Positions 11,500 through 25,700 of a DNA stretch of 64,000 bases are shown in pieces. Position 1 is the first letter of the stretch. Every line of letters begins with the position of its first letter. The position numbers and the translations under genes are program-made. The stretch is from Diphasiastrum complanatum (taxonomy: Eukaryota > Streptophyta > Lycopodiopsida > Lycopodiales > Lycopodiaceae). A model generated the notes under the pieces. It was not told the origin of the DNA. It worked only from the letters and a program-made list of their open reading frames with translations, and searched no databases. The DNA is taken from assembly GCA_029204225.1 (NCBI GenBank), contig MU832010.1, positions 1 to 64,000 of the forward strand. The letters run 5' to 3'.

Positions 11500-13600
11500 G
11501 GATTTGGTCTCTGGAAGATTGATTGGTTTGGCAAGATGTGCCTCTAAGTTTTCATCAAGAAGAATGTTGTCAATATATTTGATAGCACACTACATGATGT
11601 GGGGTTTGCAATCATGGTGCAAATAAGCCAAGCCTTCAGTTGTGCCGACAATCTTGTAGCAAGTTGACCAATCAAGAACTTTTGCATCCTGTGTAGCATG
11701 ATCTCTCCCAAACTACAATTGGGCGTGTGCTCGTACAAAGAAAAGTTTGATTTGTGGTGCCCACAAAATCCCAAGAGTTTCACAATGTAATGATGATCAA
11801 GTCATCAAGATCTGAGAGAAGAAGGTGCTTGAAAAGGCATTATTGCTGAGGTGGATAGCTATTAGTAGGCTTGTGAGCTTGCCCAACTATGGAGGGATGG
11901 AGCCATGAACTTGTTGCCCCCTTGTTGCAACTCGATTACTCTGACACAACTACTTACCTCTGGTATGATCCGTCCTGAGAGATCATTATCTGAAATCATG
12001 AGCTGTTCGAGAAACACGAGCTCACCTATCTCAGCTGGGATGCTCCAAGTAAAGATATTTTGGCCAAGATCAAGCCTTTACAAGTTGGAGCAATTGCCAA
12101 TTTTCCAAGGGATGCTTCCATAAAGGAAAGTGGATGAGAAGTTAAAGTTGACTAGATGGGTGAGATTGCCTGGCTCAGAGAAATGGTTTTTAGAGGGGAA
12201 GAACATCGCTGAATTCTTGCACTTGCCAAGCTGCGAGGGGATGATGCCAGTGAAATTGTTGTCATACAGCTCTAGAGGGGATGATGCCAGTGAAATGTTA
12301 CCTGATCAACCATAGTTGAATGCTTCATGTGAGAAGACTATCGTCAAGTCACAGCTGCTACAATGATCTACATAACCTTCCTCCATGAGGGATGGCACCA
12401 GACAGCTCATTCGACCACAGATTGAGCGACATTGCTTACATGAATGGGAATGCTCAATGTCATCAAATTGTCAAAAAAAACCCAGAGAAGATAGCTTGCT
12501 ACTATTGCTCAACAGCGGGGGAATGGTTCCATTGAGTTCTGAGAGTTCTGCAAAGAGGGGAGGTTTTGGAACTCTATTAGGATGGGGGCGCTGAGCTGAT
12601 TGATGGACAGAGCAAGCACTCTGAGAGAATCGAGGCTGCTGAATTTTGGAGGAATCATGCCAATGAACTGATTCTGGAAGAGATGGAGCAATTACAAGCT
12701 CTTGATTCTACTAAGTGGTTTGATAGTGTTGGAACACTATGTGGCAACGATTTTGCTCAAGAAGTTGCATCTCAAAAGTCGCTGGTCGGGGTAGCCATAG
12801 ACAACTGTTTTGCAGCTATTGATCTTTCATGGGAATCGTTGGTAATCAGTGACCTTAGGGAGCTATATGTTTTGGCTATGAATCCCGTCAATGATTTGCT
12901 ACGCTCTATAACATTATTTTTGGCATGCATGGGACTTGGAACTGATTCCATTCTTCTGTAATAGGTCGTTGCCCGCTGGACAGCAAATGTTAGTTGTCAG
13001 TGAGAAATGCAGCTCTTGTTGTCAGCCTGGCTGCATGTGGTGAGTCAATGAGACAACCATTGGGCGAGGAATCAATTTCAGGCATCATGTGAACTGATTC
13101 TCTGAGACTGATCTCCATTACAACTTTGTAGCCTCCTAGCTCCACAGGAATGCTGTCATTCAGCTCCTTCGTGTATAGATGCATAAATTGATGTTTAACA
13201 AAGAAGAGGTGATACGTGCTCGCAACTGATTGTTGTAGAGAGCGGACATTGTAAGATAGGATAGATTGCCCAACTACACAGCAATCTCTCCCATCAGATT
13301 GTTCTGCCACGGAACAAGCACTGTTAGACTTTCCAACGTTCCCAGCTCATGAGGTATCACCCCAGCAAGGTTGTTTTGCGCTAGACCTAGAAAGGCAAGG
13401 CTTCTAGAGTCACTCAATCTAAGGTGGGAGCGATATTCCAGATTTGTCTTGCATGGAAGGTTTTGAGGCTGACGAGCTTGTCAAGCGATGGCGGAAGTGC
13501 CCCATTGAGGTTATTGGTGTAGATGATAAGGTCAGTGAGGGAGGCAGCTCGCCAGGGAAGGCTCATTGAGAAAACTATTGTATAGATTGACAATCTTACG
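11500..13600 (-). pseudogene. LRR receptor-like kinase pseudogene
   Basis: Read on the minus strand. 13560-13440 encodes LTDLIIYTNNLNGALPPSLD. 13390-13260 encodes FLGLAQNNLAGVIPHELG, then LTVLVPWQNNL and LGNLSYLTMSALYNNQL. 12690-12540 encodes NQFIGMIPPKFSSLDSLRVL. 12110-11960 holds further repeats (IPAEIGELVFLEQL-like). 11783-11530 holds kinase text: LLGFCGHHKSN, then a region matching YEHTPNCSLGE, HHDC/ANP in a shifted frame, and IDNILLDENLEAHLA, which lacks the DFG that normally follows. By family this is a plasma-membrane LRR receptor kinase, probably subfamily XI-like. Many frameshifts and stops (for example TAG after MGEIAV) show it is non-functional. Confidence 0.8.
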
Positions 13601-16600
13601 ATGGACTAAATGACAACATATGAATTCTTTAAAGTGGTGCTTTCTTTCTCCTGCTTGCTCAAGCTGTACTTTTCACATGGTTTGCCTTGGCAGCCGGTAA
13701 ATAGTTGCATGAATTCATGGCACAGAAAGTGTTTCGCTTGCTGCACCTTTTCCTTGAGATTGATCAGTCTTTGATGGATGCAGTATTGCACAATTTAGCA
13801 CAAAAACCTTTTGAGGTACTTGTGGGATCTTTGGCATCAATCATCATGGTTTACTTGCTAATTCAATGCATGATGATCATGCTTCCTCTGCCTTTAAAAA
13901 ACTGCTTCGAAGAATTTCTTATATGCAAACATTTAAAGCTCCTTAGAGTTTCAACCCGAATAGAGTAAAAAAGACCCGTTGCAAAAGTATTTCTAAAACT
14001 AACAATAAATAATTCAATAACTTGAATGCTTGAACATCCCAACACCACATATGTGCAGCAACACCACATAACAAGAACACATCTCTACAGCTCATCAGTA
14101 CATGAATCACATTGAAACACTAATTACTGCCATTAGTCCATTGCATGAACTTAACAGATGCTACAAATATATAAAAAATTGCTTCAAACCAAACACACAA
14201 ATTCTCAGCCTCATACCTTGAGCAACAATGGCTTGCACAAAACCAGCTCCGAGCGTGAAAGAAACTTTGGCCACGTATTGGAACCTTAAGTGGAAAGATC
14301 TCACATACTCGTATATGCAAATACGTAAAGACAATGAGAACAAATAAATAAGGCAATAAATGAAAAATAATAAAAAATCACTTTGCCATCCCCGGCCTCC
14401 TCGGAAGGACACATCAGCAAAGGAGCAAACATCCCCGTAATCGCTGCCATGTATGGCAGGGCCAAAAACTACAAACCTTTGATGCACATTTACAGTATAA
14501 GGCAGAAAGAAATAAACTAATATATGGATCCCCCTTGCCAAGTACACTTAGACCTCACGTGACAACTGATTGTGCCACATAGGAGTATCTTCCACCATGT
14601 GTAAAAGGTGCCAGACGACCTGAAATGGCCCCATGAAATGATGTCCTCTCCCACTACACATGCATGTAAACATCCATGCAAATAATAAAAGAAAAGAAGT
14701 TGAGGCATAATTGACATGAGATATTATTCCACCTGGCTTTTGCTCCATAAGTTGGAATTTGTGATGGTCTTCAACCAAAAACAAGATAAAAGAATTTCTT
14801 TTGTAGAATCATGAGTGCCAAAATTCTTTTGTTTTCAACTAGTGGTACTGTGAATGCTATGAGTAGTCATAATTGCAAAGAATTCTGGAATGCAAAGGAA
14901 ACATTCATTTCCAAATTTTTAGTTCCAAATTTTTTTGGTTCTTTTTTAAGATTTTTAGTTTGATAAAGGGATAAAGGCTAGTCGGGAGACGACAAACAAT
15001 TAAAAAAGATTCATATAATGCATGAAGAGAATGGGGACTATTATAAGCCCATGTTCCTTCATGAGCGCTGACATGTGCATATCATTGCTTAATGTTTGTT
15101 TTTTAGGTTTTGGCTATGTTGATTTGTAGATTACTAACTTATGTTCATGTTGTTTCTATGGGCTCGACTCAATTACCACATGGCATTCACGGGATATATT
15201 TGGTTTGGGGAATATATCTATGAATATCTAGTTGTCTTGTGAAATATCTATATGCTTTGCAGTATTAATGGGATATCTATCTACGTTGTAGCATACATCT
15301 CTCTCTCTCTTGTTATGCTCTCAGTTCTCCATGATGGGGTGGGTCGAAGTTTTTCTGAGAAAACATCATAATTTCGTACTACTTGTTCATATATCTACAT
15401 GGTAGAAAACACATCAAACTAAGCATTACAGCATTTACATGTACCTTACATACTTTTATGTATATTCTATGTTACTATAGTACACCTTACAGAATATACA
15501 AAATGTACTATTAGGTTTAAAAAAATTATTTTGTTCTGATGTGGTTAATAGATGTCCAAGTCTTGGTCCTTTATTGAAAGCCCTGTAAAGGAAAATTTGA
15601 TTCTTTTTTAGGGTTCTGGAACAGTGTGTTCCAAAACTTTTAGGGCCTGGAACGGCATTCCGATGCAACTTAGTGAGTAATGGATATCAATGGCCCTTCC
15701 ACAGTCTCACAAATTTGATGTTGATTGCCAAAATTAGAGTGCATGTTGTTTTAGGTGAGTAAGATAAGCAATCAGTGTGGGCCAGTTCACTGGGGACCAT
15801 ACAGGTCAATCTAAGAGAGTGCATAGCAAATTGCTGCCATGGGCATAACAGTGGACGAGATATCACAAAGAGTGGTGTATTTCAAATTGCATAATTAGCA
15901 ATCTTCATCACATTCTGTTGCTTGATAAGTCCACAGAAACATAAAGTTAAAGAGACAGACCTGAAATAATAAGAAGATTTATGCTAAACTCTATCAACCA
16001 TTACTTTGCTTCATCAAAAACTTTCAATAACCTACTGCAATCATACAGTAAGTACTGGAAAAACATTAGCATGCCCAATTCCTGTCCGAATCAAAATGGA
16101 TGGTTAATTGTAACTGACTGATCCAAGGCCGATTCCAACAGAAAAGTCCGTTAGGAAATTTTCATACAGCGGCAGTTACTAACTCACAAGACCCACAGGG
16201 ACAAAAGTTTCATTTCATCTCATATGGATGGGTGTCAGCATAATTGCCAGTTTGGAGACATGATCTCCATGTATTGCAAAAATTCAGTTTATTTGTAGAC
16301 TTTGCTAATGTCTTTTTCAGACTTGGAATTTGAAGGCCATATTCTCCTTTCCATATGAAGGATGCCATATTGTTACAATGTTCAACTTGGTATGCTAGCC
16401 CATTTTTTTCCTTTCAATCGAAAGATGTACAGAGGACAAAACTCTTCAAAACAAAACCCTGGGTAACTTCATGAAGGTTTTTCATAGATATTGGCTTTTA
16501 CATGGAAATTTTACTTTTTGATTTACCTTACTGAATTGAAGGGCAAATTTTGAATTTACATCAAAGGATATTTGGCAGATTCCTTTCCCTTTCTTTGAAA

Positions 16601-16729
16601 GGCAGGTAAGTCTTTGAAGGGCATTGCACCTTTGCAGATTTCAAGCTGGAACACAATGAACCCCCTAGTAGGCCCTGAACTGTCAAAACCACTGTTACTA
16701 AACCCAAATCCCTAAACCCAAAGAAAGTG
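13601..16729. other. intergenic, no confident gene
   Basis: Two short minus-strand open blocks with splice-like borders were noted: VSFTLGAGFVQAIVAQ at about 14270-14220, followed by GTATGA, and GPAIHGSDYGDVCSFADVSF at about 14465-14395. I do not recognise a protein. GTTCC/GGAAC-rich sequence at 15,600-15,665 resembles 34.55-34.75 kb. The rest looks AT-rich and non-coding. Confidence 0.4.
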
Positions 16730-19700
16730 TTACTGTTGGGCAGCTACTTCAGGAACAATGTCCCATGTATAGGCACCAAGCTTTCCGATCCTATATAAGT
16801 TCAACAATTTACTGGAGACCTTTGTCCAACCAGTGTCCCCTGCTTCCTCCGGAATTTGAAAAAGCTTACGCAGCTCTTTCATCTGAGTATCTACTAACAC
16901 TTCCATGTCATGTTCGTCCTCAACATTTCCAACATAATCCAGCAGGGTCGAAGCAATGACGCCTCGTACTTCTGTCTTAAAGTCAGACTGATGATGGTGC
17001 TGCACAGAAAATATTTCTTTGTGAAAGATCAGATTAAACAAAGCCAATATCAACATCCACATCCAAACAATGACAAAGGTATTTTAACGAAATCAATGAG
17101 CAATCTTCACATATAGACAAAACCCATGTGCAATACTTGACCATGGAATACAGAACTTTTCCTCTCGTAGTATAGAGCACTTGCTTCAATGTCAGTGAGC
17201 ACAAGCCCCGCTTACCTTTGCAAGTCAGAATGAGCAAACAATGAAGCTGAATAACTGCACAGTGAAGCTTGGACAATGGTATTCAGTCTTTTCTCGTAAT
17301 TATCTTAGCACTGTTATCAAGTTTACAAGAGCTGTGACCGGTGGTGGCTTTGGTCTTGCTGGACACTCCTTGTAGCAATGCCCATAACCACATACATAGT
17401 CTTGACAATGATGAATGCAATTCAAGCCAATTTGAATGAGCTGGTATTGTTCTACCTTAGTAATAGCCCTAATATTTGTTTTCAAGGAAAATCCATAAGG
17501 GCATTGATTACTGGAAGATAGTGATAGTGTGTTTCAAGCTGGGTTTCAAATCTAAAGTGAAGCAACTCAATCTAAACTCAAAAATTGAAGGAATTGACAA
17601 TGACTTCTTGTCTTTTATTCGGTAAGTTTACACTGCATTCTTACTCTGCTGGATTCAAGTCTTTAAAATATTTTGAATCTTAGGGTAACTATCACATAAG
17701 AAAATTCACATTAAGCAAAACAATGTCAAATGTCTTGCAAGCAAAATTCGTTAGCAGCATACTCGGTTGTAAAGACTGACGATCCAAAACCAGAATAATC
17801 CCATACGCTCATAATAGCTTTTAAGAACTACTCTCATTCACACAGGTAAAAGAAGCATACTTCCCTTTGAAAGTGCTACTTATGCTCAAGAAAGATTTTG
17901 ACCTAGTTGGGCATCACTGAAAGCCTTTTCTTTTAAAGATAGAAACAAGTATCTATTACATTATTTCAAAATAAGACTTGGATTTGTGATGTCAAGTTCA
18001 AGAATAAAGAGCTTCACTTTCAGCATGACTTGTATCTTAGAAAGCACCTTATGAGAAATAAAAGATGACAACAGAGATAGTTGAATATCCTGTGTATGCC
18101 TTGTACCACCTCAGCCTGCAAGCACTATTGCAGTAACCAGCCTCCATACTTACACAATCAATATGCATTGAAATTTGATGATTTCAATTACATTAAAAAG
18201 TGTGTTCTGAAACATGACAAACTTTTTTACAAAAGTAGGCATCAGTCTTTCTATACCATGCACATGGTGTCTGTTTGATTCCATAAAGAACTGTCTTCAA
18301 GCAACATACTTTGTGCTCTTGTATTATTTCAACAAAGCCTTTTGGTTGATCCATGAACACTTCAAAATAGTTGCAATTGGTACCTTTTTGAATTTCAGCT
18401 GTGCAACTGGGTCTTCAATAAACGCTTTGGCTTCTGCCTCTGCCTTCCATTTCACATGAAAACTTGACCGACGGGAATTCAAGAGACCCAATAAGTAGCG
18501 AGCGAGCCGTTCCTCGCCAACAACAGAATCTTTGAACGCACCTATGGATTGTCAAATAGGAATCCGCGCTTAGAAGCCGACAGGCTCTCTTTGGATCATG
18601 GACTCTAGAGTAAGAACCAATGCGTGTGCTATTTAGTGAACAGCCATGCAGTATTTCACCTGTTAAAGCAAGCTTCAGTCCAGTTTCAATGTTGGAGATG
18701 TTGGGAACCAGTACTCCAGGGGTATCCAATAAGTAAATGCTGGGGGTGTGGCCAATCTACACGATGCCCCAAACTTATAAATCAGCAGCAATGGCAGTTT
18801 TGGAATAGATCTGCTAGCTAAACTAACGCCAATCTAGAATGACAACATTGTCCAAAGCAATGCATATAAAAATATGGTGATTGATGCCCCAAATTTTATA
18901 CCCTATGCACAATCTACGCAATGCCTTAAAAGGATATCTCAATACACAAATCAGCATAGATGGTAGCTAATGCAAGTTTATGCACTAAATTGCTAGTTAG
19001 ATTCAGTCCAATTTAAAATGACAACTTTGTCCAAAGCAATGCATATACGATCAATCTCTAAATATATTCCTTAAACCTTGAACCTTAAACCCTAAACAGT
19101 CAAATCTTTAAAAGATATTTTGGCTTACAAAATGAGCAGAGATGGCTGTTAATGCAAACTTTTGCATAGAACTACTAGTTAAACTATAACCAATCTAAAA
19201 TGACAATATCATCCAAAGCAATTTTTATACCATAGATCTTCAGGGAAAGATATCGGGATTTATGCCTTAAACCTTAAACCCAAAATCAAAAACCAAAATT
19301 TGAGAAAAACCCAGAACCCAAAACATGTGTAAGATCAAGAAAATGTCAATGATAGTCAGCATGTCTCTAATAGAACTGACTCACCTACCGTGAAAGTTGA
19401 AAGGATACGGTAGTTTGCCCTAAACCATAAACACTAAATTTACCCCCTAAATCATAGACATAATTAGAATCAAGAGAATGCCAATAATAATCAAGGGCAT
19501 GCCTACCTTGAAAGCCGAAATTTGTTGTGTAACACCTGGCAAAGGCCCTACTTCAGCTTTCTTCAACTTCTCCTGCACTAGACAGAGCAAGACACAGTCA
19601 TACTATCTTACAGAACTCCAATAAACAAAAACTAAGAATAGAATTTGTAATGTATTTATCAACCTCACAAAATATTCATATTATAAGAGCAATGAAAAAA

Positions 19701-22700
19701 TGAAGCTAAAAACAATGTGCCTCCTTTATCTCAGCCCAGACTTCCCTCTCAGAATGCCCATATCCTCATGGGGAGTCCTCCCCAATTTCTATATATATAT
19801 CATACTTGCACCCAAAATCAAATCCCTGAATGCATTCTGAGATTTTGGCGCAAAACATTTTTTTTTTGCAGTATGGAATTCAAATTATAGGAAATTTTAT
19901 GGGGGATCTGATGGTAACTTTTCAGAAAAAATTTAATCACTACAGGGACCTTGTCTTTGTCAAATACTATTAACTATATCAGCCCTATTTTTGCTGTACA
20001 ATTGGCAGTGAAACTTTTGGAAAGCCAGTAAAATTGCTGGAGTTCAGGAGAGCCAGTGAAATCAGGCCCTTGGAAAATCGGAAAGCCAGTGAAACTGTCT
20101 GAAAGCCAGTTTATAGGAAAACCGGCAAAGTATAGAATGGCACTGGCATCTTTTTGTGTTTTTTATGTTTTGATTGGTTTTTATTATGTCTAATAGTTGC
20201 AAAAAAATTTCAAACTAAATTTTTTTTAGTTTTTATGGCAAAAAGACAGTTATATATATCATAGGTCCTGCGGTACTGGGTACCGCGGGACCATACTAGT
20301 ATCACAATATATTAATATTTTTAATATTTAATGTTTTTTTTCTAAACCTAAATCTACCCGCCCCCCTCACTTCTTCTCTCTCAAAAATTTTTGTGCCCTC
20401 GCTGCCCTGCCTTCGCTGCCTTGCGTCTGATTTGCATCGCCCTTCGCCCACAGAACGCCCTGCCTTGCATCTGATTTGCCTCGCCCTACCTTCGCCCATT
20501 TTCAACGTCTCTCCAACATTGACCCTGCTGTTTTTCTTTCCAGTTTTCCAGCTTTCCAGGTTTAGCTTCCTCTGCATTTTCTCCCTAGTTTTCTCCATCA
20601 CAATGGTGCAGTCAAACCTTGCCGATCTGTGGGACGAGGTGGACGTTGTCAGGCGGGTTGCCGACAAGACAGGCAAGACCGGTGCAAAGGTCGTGCGTTG
20701 CCGGTATTGCCTAGTCGAATTTGTTGCGTCTCTCACTCGCCTTAAAGGCCACCTGCTCGGTGCACGCGCCATAAATGGTGCCACCATAAATGCTGCCCCT
20801 TGTGGCAGCGTGTCCGTCCCCGTTAGGCAGCGACTACTAGACACCTATGGGCCACGTCTTGTGGCGAGGGAGAACACCATTTTGGAGGGTGTTCTCCAGT
20901 TTTGCACCGCTACATATGTGGCTGACCCCGAGTTGCCTAGCACGCACGAGGAGAGGGAGTGCATCCTCGTCCAGTCCCAGTGCCCCTCATCCCCCTCAGA
21001 CAGTTCCACCACACGCACCCCCATCTGCACCCATTCCGGTGGAACCCGTCCCCTCGCGTTTGCCAGTTGCCACTGCGGTTCCACCACCACGTCTTGTTGC
21101 TCGCACGCCCCCAGAACGAAAGCAAACGAAAGATCACGAAACGAACGAAGAGAGCGCTGCCAGCTGGCAGCTCAACGGGCTTCACGCCCAACTGAAACGA
21201 ATAACAACGACGGAGACTAACTAACTAGTTGATTAGCGTTAATTAGTCTTGTGATTCTACGTCTATCTATCTTGTAAACTCCACATAGTGGAGGTATAAA
21301 CGATCCTCTCTGGATCATAAAAACACAGACAGATAGAGAAGTGAAGAGAGACTTGAGTCAAGAAATCTGTAAGAGACAGAGAGAGACGTAGCGAATAGAG
21401 TAAGAAAACAAAAACATCATAGCTGTGCATGAAAGTTTGCCAACAAGCAGAACACAGCGAAAGAGTAGAGTGTCACTCCGCCAACGAGCGAGACATTGAC
21501 GATCTCGCTCTAAAATTGAAACTGATAATATAATTGCTCTATTTCGCGTATCTCTTTTCCTGTGCTGTGCATCTTGATTGCTAGAGTAGAATATGTTCTG
21601 TGATGTGTAGTCGAGTGTCTGGGATCCTGTAACAGCTTCCGCACAAAATAACAAAAATAGAACATGGTATCAGAGCATGCAGGTTATCACTACTGATATC
21701 CCAGTAGTGGGTGATGAGAGACTGATGAGAGACGAAGGAGAGGGAAGCAGTGATCAAGAAAAGGCTCTCTTCACGAAAGGAAAGAAGAAGAACAAAAACA
21801 AGCCAAGATTCGAGAAGACGAAATCCTCGAATCAGCAATCTTCTTCCTGCAATCACTGCCACAAACCAGGCCATACGGCCAACAAATGCTGGTTCAATCT
21901 AGCAATACCTTGCATGCACGGCAAGAAGAAAGGGCATTCTGCATATGATTGCAGGTTCAACCCGAAAAGGAAAAACAAAGCTGAAAAGGCAAACGTTGCA
22001 GAGTCATCTAAGGATGCAGCAAGAGGTGATGAAGCATTGACGATACTCGATGAAGCTTCAACGAGCTACTCTGAACATGACTACGATGTAGTCATTGATT
22101 CAGGAGCAACATCTCACATAACCTGCAACAAGAAGATCTTGATCAACTTTCGCGAACTCAAAAACGACAGAGCAGTGATTCTAGGCGATGGAAGCAGACA
22201 CGATGTCAAAGGCATTGGCTCTCTACAGCTACGAACACTGTCAGGCCAAGCAGAGCTGCCAGGAGCACTTTATGTGCCCTCACTCAGAAAGGATCTAATA
22301 TCTGTCTCCAAGATGGCAGATCTAGGCATTCGAGTTATGTTTGACGAAAACGCCTGCCGTATGATCGAGAAGAACACAAACAAGTTGCTGACGGTTGGAT
22401 GCAGAGAAGGTAACCTCTACCAGGCCAGAATAATCACCAACTCTGATAGCATATTAAATGCTTCAGAAAACGAAGATCAGCTCTGGCATAGGAGAATGTA
22501 TCATCTGAACATGCGGAGCCTGTATGACATGAGCAGAAAGGACATTGTCACAGGTCTCAAAATTTCAAAGCCTGAGGCTGAGTTCTGCGAAGCTTGTCAG
22601 AAAGGCAAGCAGCATCGAAGTCCATTCACACATGAGGGAAGAAGAGCAAAGGAAGTTCTTGAGCTTGTCCACTCTGATGTGTGTGGACCGATGAAAACAG

Positions 22701-25700
22701 ATTTGCTCTCAGGTTCGAGGTACTTTCTGACGTTCATAGATGATTACAGCAGAATGACCACGATCTACTACTTGAAGAAGAAATCAGAAGTATTTGATTC
22801 TTTCAAAAAGTTCATGGCATTCGCAGAGCGACACCTCGAAAAGGATACAGATCCTTTGATCTGACAATGGAGGTGAATAGAAAAGCACAGAATTCTCAAG
22901 ATTCTGTGAAGAACAGGGGATTGAACACCAGTTCACTCTTGCATGCACACCAGAATACAACGGTGTGGCAAAAAGAAAGAACAGAACGCTGGTCGAAGGA
23001 GCCAGATGCATGATGGCACAGGCTCAATTGCCAGGTCAATTCTGGGCCAAGGCAATAGCTGCAGTTGTACACCTGCAGAACAGATCTACAACGACAGCGC
23101 TGGAGAACAAAACACCATACGAAATGTGGACAGGCAGAAAGCCAAATCTATCATACGTACGAGTGTTTGGATGTGCAACATACAAGCACATTCCAAAAGA
23201 AAAGAGAAGCAAGCTCGATGACAAATCCGAGCAAACAATCACGGTCGGCTACTCGAACGGAACACGTGTACAGACTCTACGATCCAACCACGAAGAAGGT
23301 TGTTTCGAGCGAAGTGTTCGACGAGTCCACATTCCCTGGACTGAAAGACGAAAGAAGCCATGAGATCTTCACACTGCTGCCTATTCAAGAGGGAGATCAA
23401 GGACAGACATCAAGTCAGAATGCAGAGCCCCAGACTCCAGCGCAGCAGGAAGCAGAGGATCGACCCCACGAACAACAAATGTTCGAGCAGCGACGAAACG
23501 AACCTCGAAGATCGACGAGACAAAGAAGACCTCCAGACCGGTACTCTGACAATCTTCAATGGAGCGAAGACATGCAGTTTGATTACTGCAGCTTCACAGA
23601 AGAGCCAGCCACATACCAAGAAGCTGTCCAAAGTCCAGAGGGAGAATTCTGGAAGCAGGCAATGTCAGAGGAGATTGAGTCGATGAGGCGAAACGAGGCA
23701 TGGACATTGGAGCCACTGCTAGAAAACAGGAAGATAGTCGACTGCAAGTGGGTGTACAAGAAAAAGCTAAAATCAGATGGCACTATTGGCCGCTACAAAG
23801 CAAGACTTGTCGCGAAGGGCTACACACAGAGATATGGTGTCGACTATTTCGACACATATTTGCCCATGGTGAAGATGACAAGCATAAGGCTACTCCTTGC
23901 ATACGCCACACAGTACAATCTGGAAATTCACCAGATTGACGTGAAAACAGCCTTCCTCCACGGAGATCTAGAGGAGGAAATCTTCATGAAGCAACCTGAA
24001 GGCTATGAAGACCCTGACAACAGACAATATGTCTGTCGATTGCAGAGATGCATCTACGGTCTAAAACAGGCATCACGAGCCTGGTACAAAAAGCTTGATG
24101 GGCTTCTGGAAGTCTCTAGACTTCATCCGTACAATCTAGGTTTGGTTGGGCTGGTTTATCCACCACCCCTTCCCTTGTGTTGTTGCTTTGATTGGTATCC
24201 TTAGATCAGTATCCTGTGTGTAGGACTTTATAATGGGTACGATGAAATCAGTGGGATCATCAACGCCTAGTAAACAATCCGAGGGCAACACCTCTAGAGG
24301 GTCCACACTAGATGCACTCTATCACCCAACCTTGCATTGGTGTTGCAGAAAACCAGCCGTGCCATCTGTGCAATACAAAGGCGAGTACGCCTTTTCGTGT
24401 GAATCAATGAAAATGTGCTCCAGTTGAGCTCGCATACACTGGAGGAACAATCCTATTGACAATCATAAAATTTAGAAAAGCGCATTATTTGATTTCATCC
24501 ATTTAACACCCATCTTTAATCACATAGAATTTGGTGGGTAAAGAAATACCTGTGATAGCACTCGCAAGGCAAGCTTTTGTAGAGCTGGGAATGCAAAACC
24601 ATAGAGGTTCCACCAAGTCACCGCTTTCTCCCGCCTACTAGGATTCAGCACCCCAAACACATCAACCTGCCTCTTGAAGGCAATGTACTGTGTCTCAACA
24701 GCATCTATGTCAGTGAAGTGTCTAGCGGCTCCATCCAAGTATCTCAACCAATCCAAACCTAGCTCCATGTCTGATGCCTGCCGCTCAGATAGCCACATGG
24801 GGTGCAACAGGTGGGCAACAGCGTGAATCGGCCTATGGAACCAATTTCACCTGCGCTCCCAGATTTCCCGCAACACCACCATCATGTTTCACATAGTTAA
24901 TGACATGTCAACGAATAAATCCAAAGATGCGAAGATGACAGCAAACTTATTTCAATTACACTAGACAGATTCCAAAACAACAAATGACTAAAATGACCAT
25001 CAAGTACCATACTTGTCCTCGGAGAAAAAATGCTACTGTAGAAGCTGTCCAATTCTGTCCATGCCCTCACTGTCAACTAACCGTAGAACATGGTAGAACG
25101 GACTCGTCACAGATGTAATGCTCTCAGCCTGACGCCAAAAATCATCGTCAAATACAATCCTCAAAAATTTCAAACCATCAGGACTACTGAAGTTAGGCAG
25201 CTCCCTAAATGCAGCACTAGTGGCCATGTGTCTGAGCTGATGTCTGACTCTAATAAGCCTATGCATGTCAACCAGGTCGAATGCAAAACGTGTGGGAGCT
25301 GGTTTTTTCAGATCAAGTGAACTGAAGGTGCGGAATAGGGCGAGGGCACGCCTATTTCGGGTGATAAATGTCACCACGGCAAGGGCCATATCAGCTATCG
25401 TACAGACCCAGGGCAATCGACCAATATCCCCCAGTATAAGATCAATGCTACGTGCAGCACAGGGGGTCCATACAAAAGCAGGGTATTGCTGTAGCAAGTG
25501 AGACATGTGCACACAATTACTTGCGTTGTCGGTGACAACTTGCACTACGTTGGCAGCGCCAACCTCCTCTATAACCTCACTGATATCGAACATAAACTGT
25601 CCGTCAATGACCCCACCACCTCTACTAGCATCAATGGCCCGATAAAACATAGCGCCCATGCAGCAAGACACCAGTATGTTGATCACTGGCCGACGGCGGG

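Noticed and set aside
14161-14547. Minus-strand frame with possible exons (GPAIHGSDYGDVCSF, TLGAGFVQAIVAQG)
   Set aside because: Splice-like borders exist, but no family is recognised and the blocks are short. It is kept only as a remark in the intergenic entry.
20302-20844. 180-codon minus-strand open frame opposite the BED-finger fragment
   Set aside because: No domain. It is the shadow of the plus-strand hAT frame, which has a recognisable zinc finger.
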